From NCBI RefSeq assembly GCF_035917455.1, contig NZ_CP109078.1, positions 1,240,001 to 1,304,000 of the forward strand: 64,000 bases of DNA. Reading direction: 5' to 3'. The position numbers and the translations under genes are program-made. The stretch is from Micromonospora sp. NBC_01796 (GTDB lineage: Bacteria > Actinomycetota > Actinomycetes > Mycobacteriales > Micromonosporaceae). The notes beneath the pieces are model-generated. The model was not told the origin of the DNA. It saw only the letters and a list, made by a program, of their open reading frames with translations, and made no database searches. This document shows, piece after piece, positions 19,319 through 27,301 of the stretch (within the stretch, counting starts at the first letter, position 1; each line of letters begins with the position of its first letter).

Positions 19319-20323
19319 GTGACTCAGCAGAAGCTGTCGCTCCGGCGGCCGCTCGCCATCCTCGGGGCCGCCGTCGTCGGCCTCGCCGCCGTCCTGACGG
19401 TTTCGGCCCCCGCGAGCGCCCACCACCCCGTGATCTCGGGTACCGCATGCAAGATCACGAGCGGTACCGACAAGGGCAAGTACGAGGTCAAGTGGACCGT
19501 CGCCAACAGCGAGCGGGACTGGGACGCGGTGGTGGAGAACGTCACCAGCCCCTCGCGCACGGCCATCACCAACATCGTGGTCGGCGCCAAGCTGCCCAAG
19601 CTGAGCTCCAACAAGCCGGCGCTGAGCGGTGTGCAGATCGTGCCGGCTAACAAGGACCGCCACCTCACGATCAAGGCGTTCTGGGACAAGCCGCGCGAGG
19701 ACGTCACCAAGACGCAGACCGAGAAGGCGCGCGACATCGGCAACTGCCCGACCACGCCGACCAGCCCGACGCCGACTCCGACCAAGCCGCCGACGCCGAC
19801 GCCGTCCGCGACCACCCCGACCCCGACGCCGCCGGTCACGACCCCGCCGTCGACCCCGCCGGCAACGACTCCGCCGGCGACCACCCCGCCGGCCAGCCCG
19901 ACCCCGACCCCGCCGGTTGTCGTGCCGGAGCCGGGCGAGCCGACCTTCGAGCTGCAGGAGACCTGCGACAAGCTCACCTTCCTGATCGAGAACCCGGCCG
20001 ACGGCATCGCCTTCACCGTGACGCTGACCTCGGAGAAGGGTGTGGTCAAGGAACTCAAGGCCGAGCCCGGCAAGACCACCTCGGTTTCCTTCGACGCGTA
20101 CGCGGGTCTGAAGGTCACGCCGAGCGCCGAGGGCGTCACCGACGAGACCGTGGCATGGACCGCGCCGAACGACTGCGGTGGCGCCGGTGGCGGCAGCGAT
20201 GACGAGCTGGCCCTGACCGGTGCGGCTGCGGGCGGTATCGCCGGCGGCGCGGCCGTTCTGCTGGCCATCGGTGTGGTGCTCTTCCTCGTGTTCCGTCGCC
20301 GTCGGGTCCGCTTCACCGCCTGA
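19319..20323 (+). CDS. LPxTG-type surface protein, paralogue 2 (LALTG sorting motif)
   Basis: The 334-residue paralogue has the same architecture. Its signal peptide ends APASA-HH, and its N-terminal domain has WTVANSERD and a cysteine pair. The linker is Thr/Pro-rich with PT and PP repeats (about 145-205). The C-terminal domain shows TCDKLTFLIENPADG and AEPGKTTSVSFD. The anchoring signal is LALTG (297-301), then a hydrophobic helix and RRRR. LAxTG is the form favoured by class E sortases, whereas its neighbours have LPxTG. GTG 19319 was chosen over the open frame from 19190 because of the GGAG site and alignment of the signal peptides. Confidence 0.85.
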   Translation: MTQQKLSLRRPLAILGAAVVGLAAVLTVSAPASAHHPVISGTACKITSGTDKGKYEVKWTVANSERDWDAVVENVTSPSRTAITNIVVGAKLPKLSSNKPALSGVQIVPANKDRHLTIKAFWDKPREDVTKTQTEKARDIGNCPTTPTSPTPTPTKPPTPTPSATTPTPTPPVTTPPSTPPATTPPATTPPASPTPTPPVVVPEPGEPTFELQETCDKLTFLIENPADGIAFTVTLTSEKGVVKELKAEPGKTTSVSFDAYAGLKVTPSAEGVTDETVAWTAPNDCGGAGGGSDDELALTGAAAGGIAGGAAVLLAIGVVLFLVFRRRRVRFTA

Positions 20324-20362
20324 TCCGGCTGACTGCTCCACCCGTACCTGAACGAAGAGTCT

Positions 20363-20396
20363 GAAGGCGCGTCGACCAAGCGGTCGACGCGCCTTC
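20363..20396 (+). terminator. Terminator hairpin after LPxTG paralogue 2
   Basis: GAAGGCGCGTCGACC (20363-20377) pairs perfectly over 15 bp with GGTCGACGCGCCTTC (20382-20396), loop AAGC. Same position and geometry as the hairpins after the other two paralogues. The following bases to 20530 hold no recognisable gene. Confidence 0.78.
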
Positions 20397-20530
20397 GGCA
20401 TTTCTGTCACACAATCACCCCGACCAGACATGGGATGATCGACAACTATCACCCTGAGCAATCGGACCGATACGGAAATCCGGTCACGTGCCCGGATGCA
20501 AAATCCTGTCCAACTTCATGCAACGTCGAC

Positions 20531-20739
20531 TATCTCGGGTGGATAACAGAATCATTAGCTGCGGCTCAAGGCTGTTCCTTTGCCGTTGACGTCGCTAAGG
20601 TCTGGCGCTGTGCCGGTACGTGAGAACCGGCCTACGACGTCGGGGAGGCGCCCCACCGGGTACGCGTCCATACCGGACAGCGACCGTTTCCGCCACCTCT
20701 GCGCCGTGCCCTGAAGCTTCAATCCCTCAGGAGCCACGC
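20531..20739 (+). promoter_or_regulatory. Conserved promoter/leader module, copy 3
   Basis: TATCTCG begins at 20531. TGTTCC (20573-20578), a 17-bp spacer and TAAGGT (20596-20601) form the promoter. The hairpin arms are GCCGGT (20612-20617) and ACCGGC (20626-20631). CTACGACGTCGGGGAGGCG lies at 20632-20650 and GTGCCCTGA ends at 20714. CAGGAG precedes the GTG at 20740. A 34-codon frame from GTG 20610 stops at that TGA, but one base is missing relative to copies 1 and 2 within the conserved block, so its peptide differs. Confidence 0.75.
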
Positions 20740-21909
20740 GTGATCCGTCCCAAGCTGTCGTCCCGGCGACCGCTCGCCGTACTCGGAGCCACCGTCCTCG
20801 GTCTCGCCGCGGCACTCGCCGTTGCCGTACCGGCCAGTGCCCATCACAGTGCGGTGAGTGGCGTGTTCGAATGCCTCCCCGCCACCGGCGAGTACGAAAT
20901 CACCTGGACCGTCACCAGCGACGCCCCGGCCGAGGTGCAGAAGTTCAAGTTCACCGACGTGCTCGCCAAGAAGTACGTCGGAAACCAGTTCACCAAGGTC
21001 GACGTGCCCGGCATCGCCAAGACCGAGGGCGACAACTACCCGCACGACGCACACGGCTCGGTCACCGGGAAGCACCGGGTGCCCGGCAACAGCACCGGGG
21101 CCTCGCTCCAGGTGATGGCCAAGTGGGACAACGGCACCGAGGAATTCAAGTGGAACCGGGACGACGTCGCGCTCGGCGGTGACTGCAAGAAGGACGTCCC
21201 GCCGACCACCCCGCCCCCCACCACCCCGCCGACCACCCCGCCGACCACCCCGCCGGCCGAGCCGAAGGCGGCCAAGCCCACCGCCGATGTCGAGACGGAC
21301 TGCGACGGCACCGCCCTGGTCGCCCTGAGCAACGGCGACGACGCCACCGCGCCGGCCGTCTTCGTGGTCACCGACGGCACCGGTACGGCCGGCAAGCCGG
21401 TCACCGTCGCCCCCGGCAAGACCGAGACCGTGGAGATCCCGGCCGACAAGGCCACCAGGGTCAAGGTGACCGCCGAGGGTGTGGAGAAGCCGCTCTTCGA
21501 CGCCGCCCCGCCCGCGAACACCACCTGCATCGACGGCACCTACGAGGCCACCTGCGACGACCTGACGTTCACCATCGCCAACCCGGCCGACGGCGAGACC
21601 GTCAACGCGACCTTCACCCCGAACACCGGCGAGAAGAAGACGCTGACCGTGGAGCCGGGCAAGAGCGGCAGCGTCACCTTCGCGGGGACGTCGGGGCTGA
21701 CCGTGGTCGGTGCGGTCGAGGGTTACGAGGCCGGGGCGCCGGTCTCCTGGGACGAGGACAAGCCCGAGGACTGCGGGGGCGGTGGCGGCGGTCTGCCGGT
21801 CACCGGTGCCGCGGCCGGTGGCATCGCCGCCGGTGCCCTGGTCCTGCTCGCCGCCGGCATCGCGCTCTTCGTGGTGGCCCGCCGTCGCCGGCTGACCTTC
21901 ACCGTCTGA
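20740..21909 (+). CDS. LPxTG-type surface protein, paralogue 3 with duplicated C-terminal domain
   Basis: This is a 389-residue paralogue. The signal peptide ends VPASA-HH. Its N-terminal domain is more diverged (GVFECLPATGEYEITWTV). A short Thr/Pro linker (PPTTPPTTPP) follows, then two tandem copies of the C-terminal domain. The first runs from TDCDGTALVALSNGDD and contains VAPGKTETVEIP; the second runs from TCDDLTFTIANPADGE and contains VEPGKSGSVTF. The sorting signal is LPVTG (352-356), then a hydrophobic helix and RRRR. The GTG start with CAGGAG upstream matches the paralogues; the open frame from 20620 is leader. Confidence 0.85.
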   Translation: MIRPKLSSRRPLAVLGATVLGLAAALAVAVPASAHHSAVSGVFECLPATGEYEITWTVTSDAPAEVQKFKFTDVLAKKYVGNQFTKVDVPGIAKTEGDNYPHDAHGSVTGKHRVPGNSTGASLQVMAKWDNGTEEFKWNRDDVALGGDCKKDVPPTTPPPTTPPTTPPTTPPAEPKAAKPTADVETDCDGTALVALSNGDDATAPAVFVVTDGTGTAGKPVTVAPGKTETVEIPADKATRVKVTAEGVEKPLFDAAPPANTTCIDGTYEATCDDLTFTIANPADGETVNATFTPNTGEKKTLTVEPGKSGSVTFAGTSGLTVVGAVEGYEAGAPVSWDEDKPEDCGGGGGGLPVTGAAAGGIAAGALVLLAAGIALFVVARRRRLTFTV

Positions 21910-21945
21910 TCCTGCGGATCCGGGTGAACTGAAGCAACAGCACTC

Positions 21946-21979
21946 GCGGGCGTACCGACCATCCGGTCGGTGCGCCCGC
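21946..21979 (+). terminator. Terminator hairpin after LPxTG paralogue 3
   Basis: GCGGGCGTACCGACC (21946-21960) pairs with GGTCGGTGCGCCCGC (21965-21979), a 15-bp stem with one G-T pair and an ATCC loop. It lies between convergent genes (paralogue 3 and recG) and probably serves both. Confidence 0.78.
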
Positions 21980-21994
21980 GGGTCTCTGTACGGG

Positions 21995-24238
21995 TCAGCC
22001 CTTTTCCAGGTACTCCGCGCGTTCCTCGTCGACCAGGGCGGCCACCGAGGCGGCGAGCCCCGGATGACCGGCCAGCTCCGGGTCCTCGTCCACCAGGGTG
22101 ATCGCCTCGGCCCGTGCGTCCCGGATCAGGTCGGTGTCGCGCAGCAGCGAGAGCAGCCGCAGGTGCGAACGGCGACCGGACTGGGTGGCGCCGAGCACGT
22201 CACCCTCGCGGCGCTGCTCCAGGTCCAGCTCGGCCAGGCGGAAACCGTCGGAGGTCGAGGCGACCGCGTCCAGCCGCTCACGGGCCGGCGTACCCTCCAG
22301 GGCCTCGGAGACCAGCAGGCAGAGACCGGCGGCCGAACCCCGGCCCACCCGGCCCCGGAGCTGGTGCAACTGGGAGACCCCGAACCGGTCCGCGTCGAGC
22401 ACCACCATCACGGTGGCGTTCGGTACGTCCACACCCACCTCGACCACGGTCGTGGCGACCAGGACGTCCAGGTCCCCGGCGGCGAACGAGCGCATCACCG
22501 CGTCCTTCTCGTCCGCCGGCAGCCGACCGTGCAGGACCCCGATCCGCAGCCCGTGCAGCGGCCCCTCGGCCAGCAACGGCGCCACCTCGGTCACCGCCAG
22601 CGGTGGGCGTTTCGCGGACTCGTCCGCCGGTGCCTCCTCGGCCGAGGCCGGGCCGTCACCGATGCGCGGGCAGACCACGTACGCCTGGTGTCCGGCGTTG
22701 ACCTCCTCGCGCAGCCGGCGCCAGGCGCGATCCAGGAACGCCGGCTTCTCCGACGCCGGCACCACGTGCGACGCGATCGGCGAGCGCCCGCGCGGCAACT
22801 GGGCCAGGGTGGAGATCTCCAGGTCGCCGTAGACGGTCATCGCCACCGTGCGCGGGATCGGGGTCGCGGTCATCACCAGCACGTGCGGCGGCTGCTCGGC
22901 CTTGGCCCGCAACGCGTCCCGCTGCTCGACCCCGAACCGGTGCTGCTCGTCGACCACCACCAGCCCCAGGTCGGCGAAGTCGACCCCCTCGTACAGCAGG
23001 GCGTGCGTGCCCAGGACGATGCCGGCGCGGCCGGCGGCCACCTCTTCCAGCGCGGCCCGCCGGGCCGCCGCGCCGAGCGACCCGGTGACCAGGGCGACCC
23101 GCGTGCCGGCCGGGTCGCCGTCCAGCTCACCGGCGCGGCCGAGCGGTCCGAGCAGGTCGAGCATGCCCCGGTAGTGCTGGGCGGCGAGGACCTCGGTCGG
23201 GGCCAGCAGCGCGGCCTGTCCCCCGTCGTCGACCACCTGGAGCATGGCCCGCAACGCGCAGACGGTCTTGCCCGATCCGACCTCGCCCTGCAGCAACCGG
23301 TGCATCGGGTGGGCGGTGGCCAGGTCGGTGGCGATCTCCTCACCGACGGACCGCTGCCCCTCGGTCAGCTCGTAGGGCAGGCGCGCGTCGAAGGCGGCCA
23401 GGAGGCCGGCGTCGCGGGGTGGCCGGGGTCGCGCCGGCCACGCCGCCGCGCGGTGCTTGCGCTGCACCAACGTCAGCTGTACGGCGAACGCCTCGTCCCA
23501 CTTGAGCCGGTGCCGGGCCCGGTACAGGTCCTCCTTGGTCGCCGGTCGGTGGATCTCCCGCAGGGCGGAGCCGAGCCCGATCAGGTTCCGGCTGGCCCGC
23601 ATGGTCGCCGGCAACGGATCCTCCGGCATGGTCACGGTGTCCAGCACGACCCGGACGCAGCGGGCGATCACCCAGGTCGGCACCGCCGCCGCGGCCGGGT
23701 ACACCGGGATCAGCGCCCCGGCGAACTCCTCGACCTCCTCGGCTGCCGCCACCTCGCCGTCGGCGACGCCCTCGCCCAGCAGGACGTACTCGGGGCCGTT
23801 GAGCTGCCGTTTGCCCCGGAAGTCGGTGACCTTTCCGGCGAACAGTCCCCACCGGCCGGGACGCAGCTCCCGCTCCCGCCAGGCCTGGTTGCCGAAGAAG
23901 GTCAGGGTCAGGGTGCCGCCGGAGGAGTCCCCGACGATCACCTCCAGCAGGTTGCCGCGCCGCTGCCGCATCGGCCGGACCGTGGTGCGCTGCACCTGGC
24001 CGAGCACGGTCACCTGCTCCCCGATCTCCAGCGACCGGATGTCGGTGTGCTCGCCGCGCTCGTCGTACCGGCGGGGGAAGTGGTAGAGCAGGTCACCGAC
24101 GGTGTGCAGGTCGAGGTGACTGGCGAGGGCCTTGGCCGTCTTGTCGCCGAGCGGTGTCTTGAGCGGCGTGTCGGGCGTCAACCTCAACGGCGCGTCGGGC
24201 GTCAACGGCTCGGTCATGCCAGCTCTCCGCTCGGTCAT
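21995..24238 (-). CDS. recG: ATP-dependent DNA helicase RecG
   Basis: The 747-residue protein carries an N-terminal wedge/OB-fold domain (VGDLLYHFPRRYDER, LGQVQ, FFGNQAW) and then SF2 helicase motifs. These are motif I GEVGSGKT, motif II VVDEQHRFGVEQR, motif III MTATPIPRT, and C-terminal motifs including QLRGRVGRG. RecG remodels stalled replication forks and Holliday junctions. The ATG at 24238 overlaps the upstream stop (ATGA); a second ATG seven codons in (24217) has GGAGAG upstream and may be the real start. Confidence 0.97.
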   Translation of the reverse strand: MTERRAGMTEPLTPDAPLRLTPDTPLKTPLGDKTAKALASHLDLHTVGDLLYHFPRRYDERGEHTDIRSLEIGEQVTVLGQVQRTTVRPMRQRRGNLLEVIVGDSSGGTLTLTFFGNQAWRERELRPGRWGLFAGKVTDFRGKRQLNGPEYVLLGEGVADGEVAAAEEVEEFAGALIPVYPAAAAVPTWVIARCVRVVLDTVTMPEDPLPATMRASRNLIGLGSALREIHRPATKEDLYRARHRLKWDEAFAVQLTLVQRKHRAAAWPARPRPPRDAGLLAAFDARLPYELTEGQRSVGEEIATDLATAHPMHRLLQGEVGSGKTVCALRAMLQVVDDGGQAALLAPTEVLAAQHYRGMLDLLGPLGRAGELDGDPAGTRVALVTGSLGAAARRAALEEVAAGRAGIVLGTHALLYEGVDFADLGLVVVDEQHRFGVEQRDALRAKAEQPPHVLVMTATPIPRTVAMTVYGDLEISTLAQLPRGRSPIASHVVPASEKPAFLDRAWRRLREEVNAGHQAYVVCPRIGDGPASAEEAPADESAKRPPLAVTEVAPLLAEGPLHGLRIGVLHGRLPADEKDAVMRSFAAGDLDVLVATTVVEVGVDVPNATVMVVLDADRFGVSQLHQLRGRVGRGSAAGLCLLVSEALEGTPARERLDAVASTSDGFRLAELDLEQRREGDVLGATQSGRRSHLRLLSLLRDTDLIRDARAEAITLVDEDPELAGHPGLAASVAALVDEERAEYLEKG

Positions 24239-26049
24239 TCGATCCCCACCAGCAGCGGGTAGAACGGCTGCCCGCCGGGATAATCGTGCACCTCCACGAA
24301 CGGCCAGCGGCGCGATACGTGAGCGCGTACGGAGTCGGCGAGTCCGGCCGGCGCGTCGGCACCGAGCAGGAGGGTGACCAGCTCGCCGCCACCGCCCAGC
24401 ATCCGGTCGAGCAACCCGGCGCAGGTCGACACCAGCTCGTTGCCGATCAGGTGCACCTCGCCCTCGACCAGTGCCAGTACGTCACCGGGCTGGCACCGGC
24501 CGGCCACCGTCAGCGCCTCCCGGGTGGCGTAACAGACCTCGCCGTACCTGCACGCCCCGGCCGCCTCGGCCATCGCGATGACGTCGTCCTCGAACCGGCG
24601 CCCCGGGTCGCGTACGGCGAGCGCCGCCAGTGCCTGCACCGGTGAACGGGTCGGCACCACGCTCACCCTGACCCCGTGGCCGTACGCCTCCTTCGCGGCG
24701 ACGTTGGCCACCGCCTGGGTGTTCGGGTCGTTGGGCAGCACCACCACCTTGGCGGCACCGGTGGACCGGATCGCGGTCAGCAGGTCCAGGGTCGACGGAT
24801 TGCCCCGGACCACGGTGGCACCCTCGGCGGTGAGGAGTTCGGCCAGCCCGGCCCCGTGCGCGACCACCACCGCCGCCCGGCCGTGCGGGCGGGACGGCTC
24901 CGGCGGGACGGCCACCCCCGCCGCGACATCGCCGCCCTGGCCGATGCTGTGCTCGCCGCCCCGGCCGGTGCTCCGGTCTCCACCCTCCTCGACGCCCTCG
25001 TCTCCGCTCAGGTCGGCGAAGCGTACGACCGTGATGTGGTACGGCCGCCCGGCGGCGACCCCCGCCTCCACGGTCGCGCCGACATCGTTGACGTGGACGT
25101 GGACGTTCCAGGTGGTCACCGTGCCGGGGGTCGCCTCGTCGCCGACCACCACCAGCGAGTCGCCGAGCCCGGCGAGGACGCCCCGCATCCGCTCCACCTC
25201 CGCCGGCTCGGCGTCGAGCAGGAACTGCACCTCGTAGGCGTACGTCTCGGCGCCGGTCTCCCGGACGGCGGTGACCGGCGGGGCCGGGACCGTCGGCGCC
25301 GGAGCGGGCGCACGTCGGTGCGGGGCCACACCGGTGATCACCTCGACCAGCGCGTCGAGCAGCACGCAGAGGCCGCGCCCGCCGGCGTCGACCACTCCGG
25401 CGCGGGCCAGCACCGGCAACTGCTCGGGTGTACGCGCCAGCGCGTCCGCGGCGGCATCCGCCGCAGCCCGTGCGACCTCGCCCAGATCGTCGCTGTCGAC
25501 GGCGACAGCCCCTCGGGCCGCCGCCGCGACAACCGTCAGTACGGTCCCCTCGACCGGCACCGCCACCGCCGCGTACGCCGCCGTGCTGGCCGCCTCGAGC
25601 GCGCGGGCGAGGTCCCGGCCGCGTACGGCGGTCGAGGCGGCGAGCGTGTCGGCCAGGCCGCGCAGGATCTGCGAGACGATCACACCGGAGTTGCCCCTCG
25701 CACCGAGCAGCGCGCCCCGCGCCATCAACCGCAGCACCCGACCGTGCGGGCTCTGCCGAACGGGCGCGGCGGTCTGCGCGCCGGCCCGCGCGGTCACCTG
25801 CTCGGTGCTCTGCTCGGCCGTCTGAGCGGTGGGCTGGGTGCTGGTCGGCGCGGCCTCGGGTGAGTTGTCCAGGTCGAGCGCCAGCGCCTGCTGGGCCGAG
25901 GTGAGGGTGAGGACCAGGTTGGTGCCGGTGTCGCCGTCGGGCACCGGGTAGACGTTCAGCTCGTCGATCTCCGCCTGGTGCCGTTTGAGCGCCGCCAGTC
26001 CGCCCGCGCACCACCGCCGGACAGCGGCGGCGTCGAGGGTCTCCAGCAC
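24235..26049 (-). CDS. DAK2/FakA-like kinase family protein
   Basis: This 604-residue protein has an N-terminal DhaL-type domain with the ADP/Mg-binding motif NVYPVPDGDTGTNL (32-45) and RGARGNSGVI. A FakA-type C-terminal region follows, with ATTWNVHVHVNDVG-like, EGATVVRGNPST and VVLPNDPN segments. In Firmicutes such proteins phosphorylate fatty acids bound to a DegV-type FakB; no degV gene is visible here. A variable Gln/Thr-rich insertion (about 62-95) and a Gly/Arg-rich insertion around 370 are unusual. It is coupled to recG by a 4-nt overlap, a common actinobacterial arrangement. Confidence 0.88.
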   Translation of the reverse strand: MLETLDAAAVRRWCAGGLAALKRHQAEIDELNVYPVPDGDTGTNLVLTLTSAQQALALDLDNSPEAAPTSTQPTAQTAEQSTEQVTARAGAQTAAPVRQSPHGRVLRLMARGALLGARGNSGVIVSQILRGLADTLAASTAVRGRDLARALEAASTAAYAAVAVPVEGTVLTVVAAAARGAVAVDSDDLGEVARAAADAAADALARTPEQLPVLARAGVVDAGGRGLCVLLDALVEVITGVAPHRRAPAPAPTVPAPPVTAVRETGAETYAYEVQFLLDAEPAEVERMRGVLAGLGDSLVVVGDEATPGTVTTWNVHVHVNDVGATVEAGVAAGRPYHITVVRFADLSGDEGVEEGGDRSTGRGGEHSIGQGGDVAAGVAVPPEPSRPHGRAAVVVAHGAGLAELLTAEGATVVRGNPSTLDLLTAIRSTGAAKVVVLPNDPNTQAVANVAAKEAYGHGVRVSVVPTRSPVQALAALAVRDPGRRFEDDVIAMAEAAGACRYGEVCYATREALTVAGRCQPGDVLALVEGEVHLIGNELVSTCAGLLDRMLGGGGELVTLLLGADAPAGLADSVRAHVSRRWPFVEVHDYPGGQPFYPLLVGIE

Positions 26050-26299
26050 GGCGTGAAGCCTACTGGTGGCCCCCGACGCCCGCCCGCCGCCGCGACGGGC
26101 GCCGAGTCAGCGGGCGTTGTTATCGTTTTTGGGTGGGAACGGCCCTTCTCGACGCCGTCGCGGATGGGACCGGAATGGCATCCTGGCCGGGCGGGCGGAG
26201 CCGATTCGCCGGCCGAGCAGGGCATCGGGTAACCTGACGAGGTTGCCCGGACAGCACCCTGCCGGCAACTTCATGAACGATCAATCCCAGGAGTATCCC

Positions 26300-26491
26300 G
26301 TGGCTAGCGTGTGCGACGTCTGTGGCAAGGGGCCGGGCTTCGGCCACAACGTTTCCCACTCGCACCGGCGGACCAACCGCCGCTGGAACCCGAACATCCA
26401 GACCGTGCGCACCCCGGCCGGTGGCGGCAACACCCGCAAGATGCAGGTCTGCACCTCCTGCATCAAGGCCGGCAAGGTCGTCCGCGCCTGA
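26300..26491 (+). CDS. rpmB: Ribosomal protein bL28
   Basis: A 63-residue protein starting [21 protein letters not shown] with two CxxC pairs (CDVC and CTSC), so this is the zinc-binding C+ form. GTG at 26300 has AGGAG 8 nt upstream; the longer open frame upstream is non-conserved. It is a single-gene unit diverging from the DAK2 gene, with a strong hairpin 50 bp downstream. bL28 joins the large subunit late in assembly. Confidence 0.97.
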   Translation: MASVCDVCGKGPGFGHNVSHSHRRTNRRWNPNIQTVRTPAGGGNTRKMQVCTSCIKAGKVVRA

Positions 26492-26542
26492 CGCGTTCGC
26501 CGCGTCCCCCGGTCCGGCACACCACCGGACCACCCAAGCATC

Positions 26543-26571
26543 AGCCGTCGGGTCCCCAGGACCCGACGGCT
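26543..26571 (+). terminator. Terminator hairpin of rpmB
   Basis: AGCCGTCGGGTCC (26543-26555) and GGACCCGACGGCT (26559-26571) form a perfect 13-bp stem with a CCA loop, about 50 bp after the rpmB stop. No long T tract follows. A second, repeat-family hairpin lies 55 bp further on. Confidence 0.75.
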
Positions 26572-26625
26572 ACTTGCGTACCCCCTCCCGCACACACCCC
26601 GCGCACCCCGTGCGACTGAAGCCCC

Positions 26626-26683
26626 CTCTTGTAGAGAATGAGTGGCTTCAGTCGCCCGAATAACCACTCATTCTCTACAAGAG
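26626..26683. repeat. Dispersed hairpin repeat, copy 2
   Basis: CTCTTGTAGAGAATGAGTGG (26626-26645) and CCACTCATTCTCTACAAGAG (26664-26683) are perfect 20-bp arms with an 18-nt loop. Relative to copies 1 and 3, an A-to-T change in the left arm is matched by a T-to-A change in the right arm, preserving pairing. It sits between convergent rpmB and the GNAT gene. Confidence 0.88.
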
Positions 26684-26741
26684 TGGCTGGCCGCCGCGCT
26701 CGCGGCGGCGCGGCGGGGGGCGGGGAGGCGGGGCGGGTGGG

Positions 26742-27209
26742 TCAGAGGGGGCGGGCGAAGGAGAGGGTGCCGGGTTCGTTCCGGTAGTAGCCGAAGTTCT
26801 CGATCTGGACGTATCCGCAGGACTGGTACATCGAGATCGCCTCGGGCTGCTGGTCGCCGCACTCCAGGATGAGCCGCTTGCGGCCGTACTCGCGGGCCGA
26901 GCGCTCCACCGCCGACAGCACCGCGCGGGCCACACCCCGACCCCGAGCCGCCGGGGTGGTGTACATCCGCTTCAGCTCCGCGGTGTCCCCCGCGTCGCCG
27001 TGACTGCGCCAGCCGCCGCAACCGACCGGCTCCCCGCCCCGGTACGCGACCAGGAACGCACCGGACGGCGACTCGAACTCGGCCGGCTCGACCGGCGTCT
27101 CGTCGCCGCTGCCCCCGTACCGGACGCCCAGGTCGGCCAGTGCGTCGGCCACGAGCTGCTGGGCAACCAGCGAGTCGTAGCGCACCACGCGGATCTCGAT
27201 CTCACTCAC
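26742..27209 (-). CDS. GNAT family N-acetyltransferase
   Basis: The 155-residue protein shows the acetyl-CoA-binding motif A of GNAT enzymes, LKRMYTTPAARGRGVARAVL, then the LILECGDQQPEAISMYQSCGY region of motif B. The open frame extends upstream to 27260, but GTG 27209 (MSEIEIRVV) is preferred: TACCCT at 27221-27216 lies 6 nt upstream, giving a leaderless-type start, and there is no ribosome-binding site for either. The substrate is unknown. Convergent with rpmB. Confidence 0.85.
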   Translation of the reverse strand: MSEIEIRVVRYDSLVAQQLVADALADLGVRYGGSGDETPVEPAEFESPSGAFLVAYRGGEPVGCGGWRSHGDAGDTAELKRMYTTPAARGRGVARAVLSAVERSAREYGRKRLILECGDQQPEAISMYQSCGYVQIENFGYYRNEPGTLSFARPL

Positions 27210-27301
27210 CCGTAAAGGGTACGGCCGCAGCCGTCCCTTACTGATCCGGATTCCGGTCACGAAGATCTCACCGGAGAACGGTTATCCGGTGAGTCGCGGG
27301 G

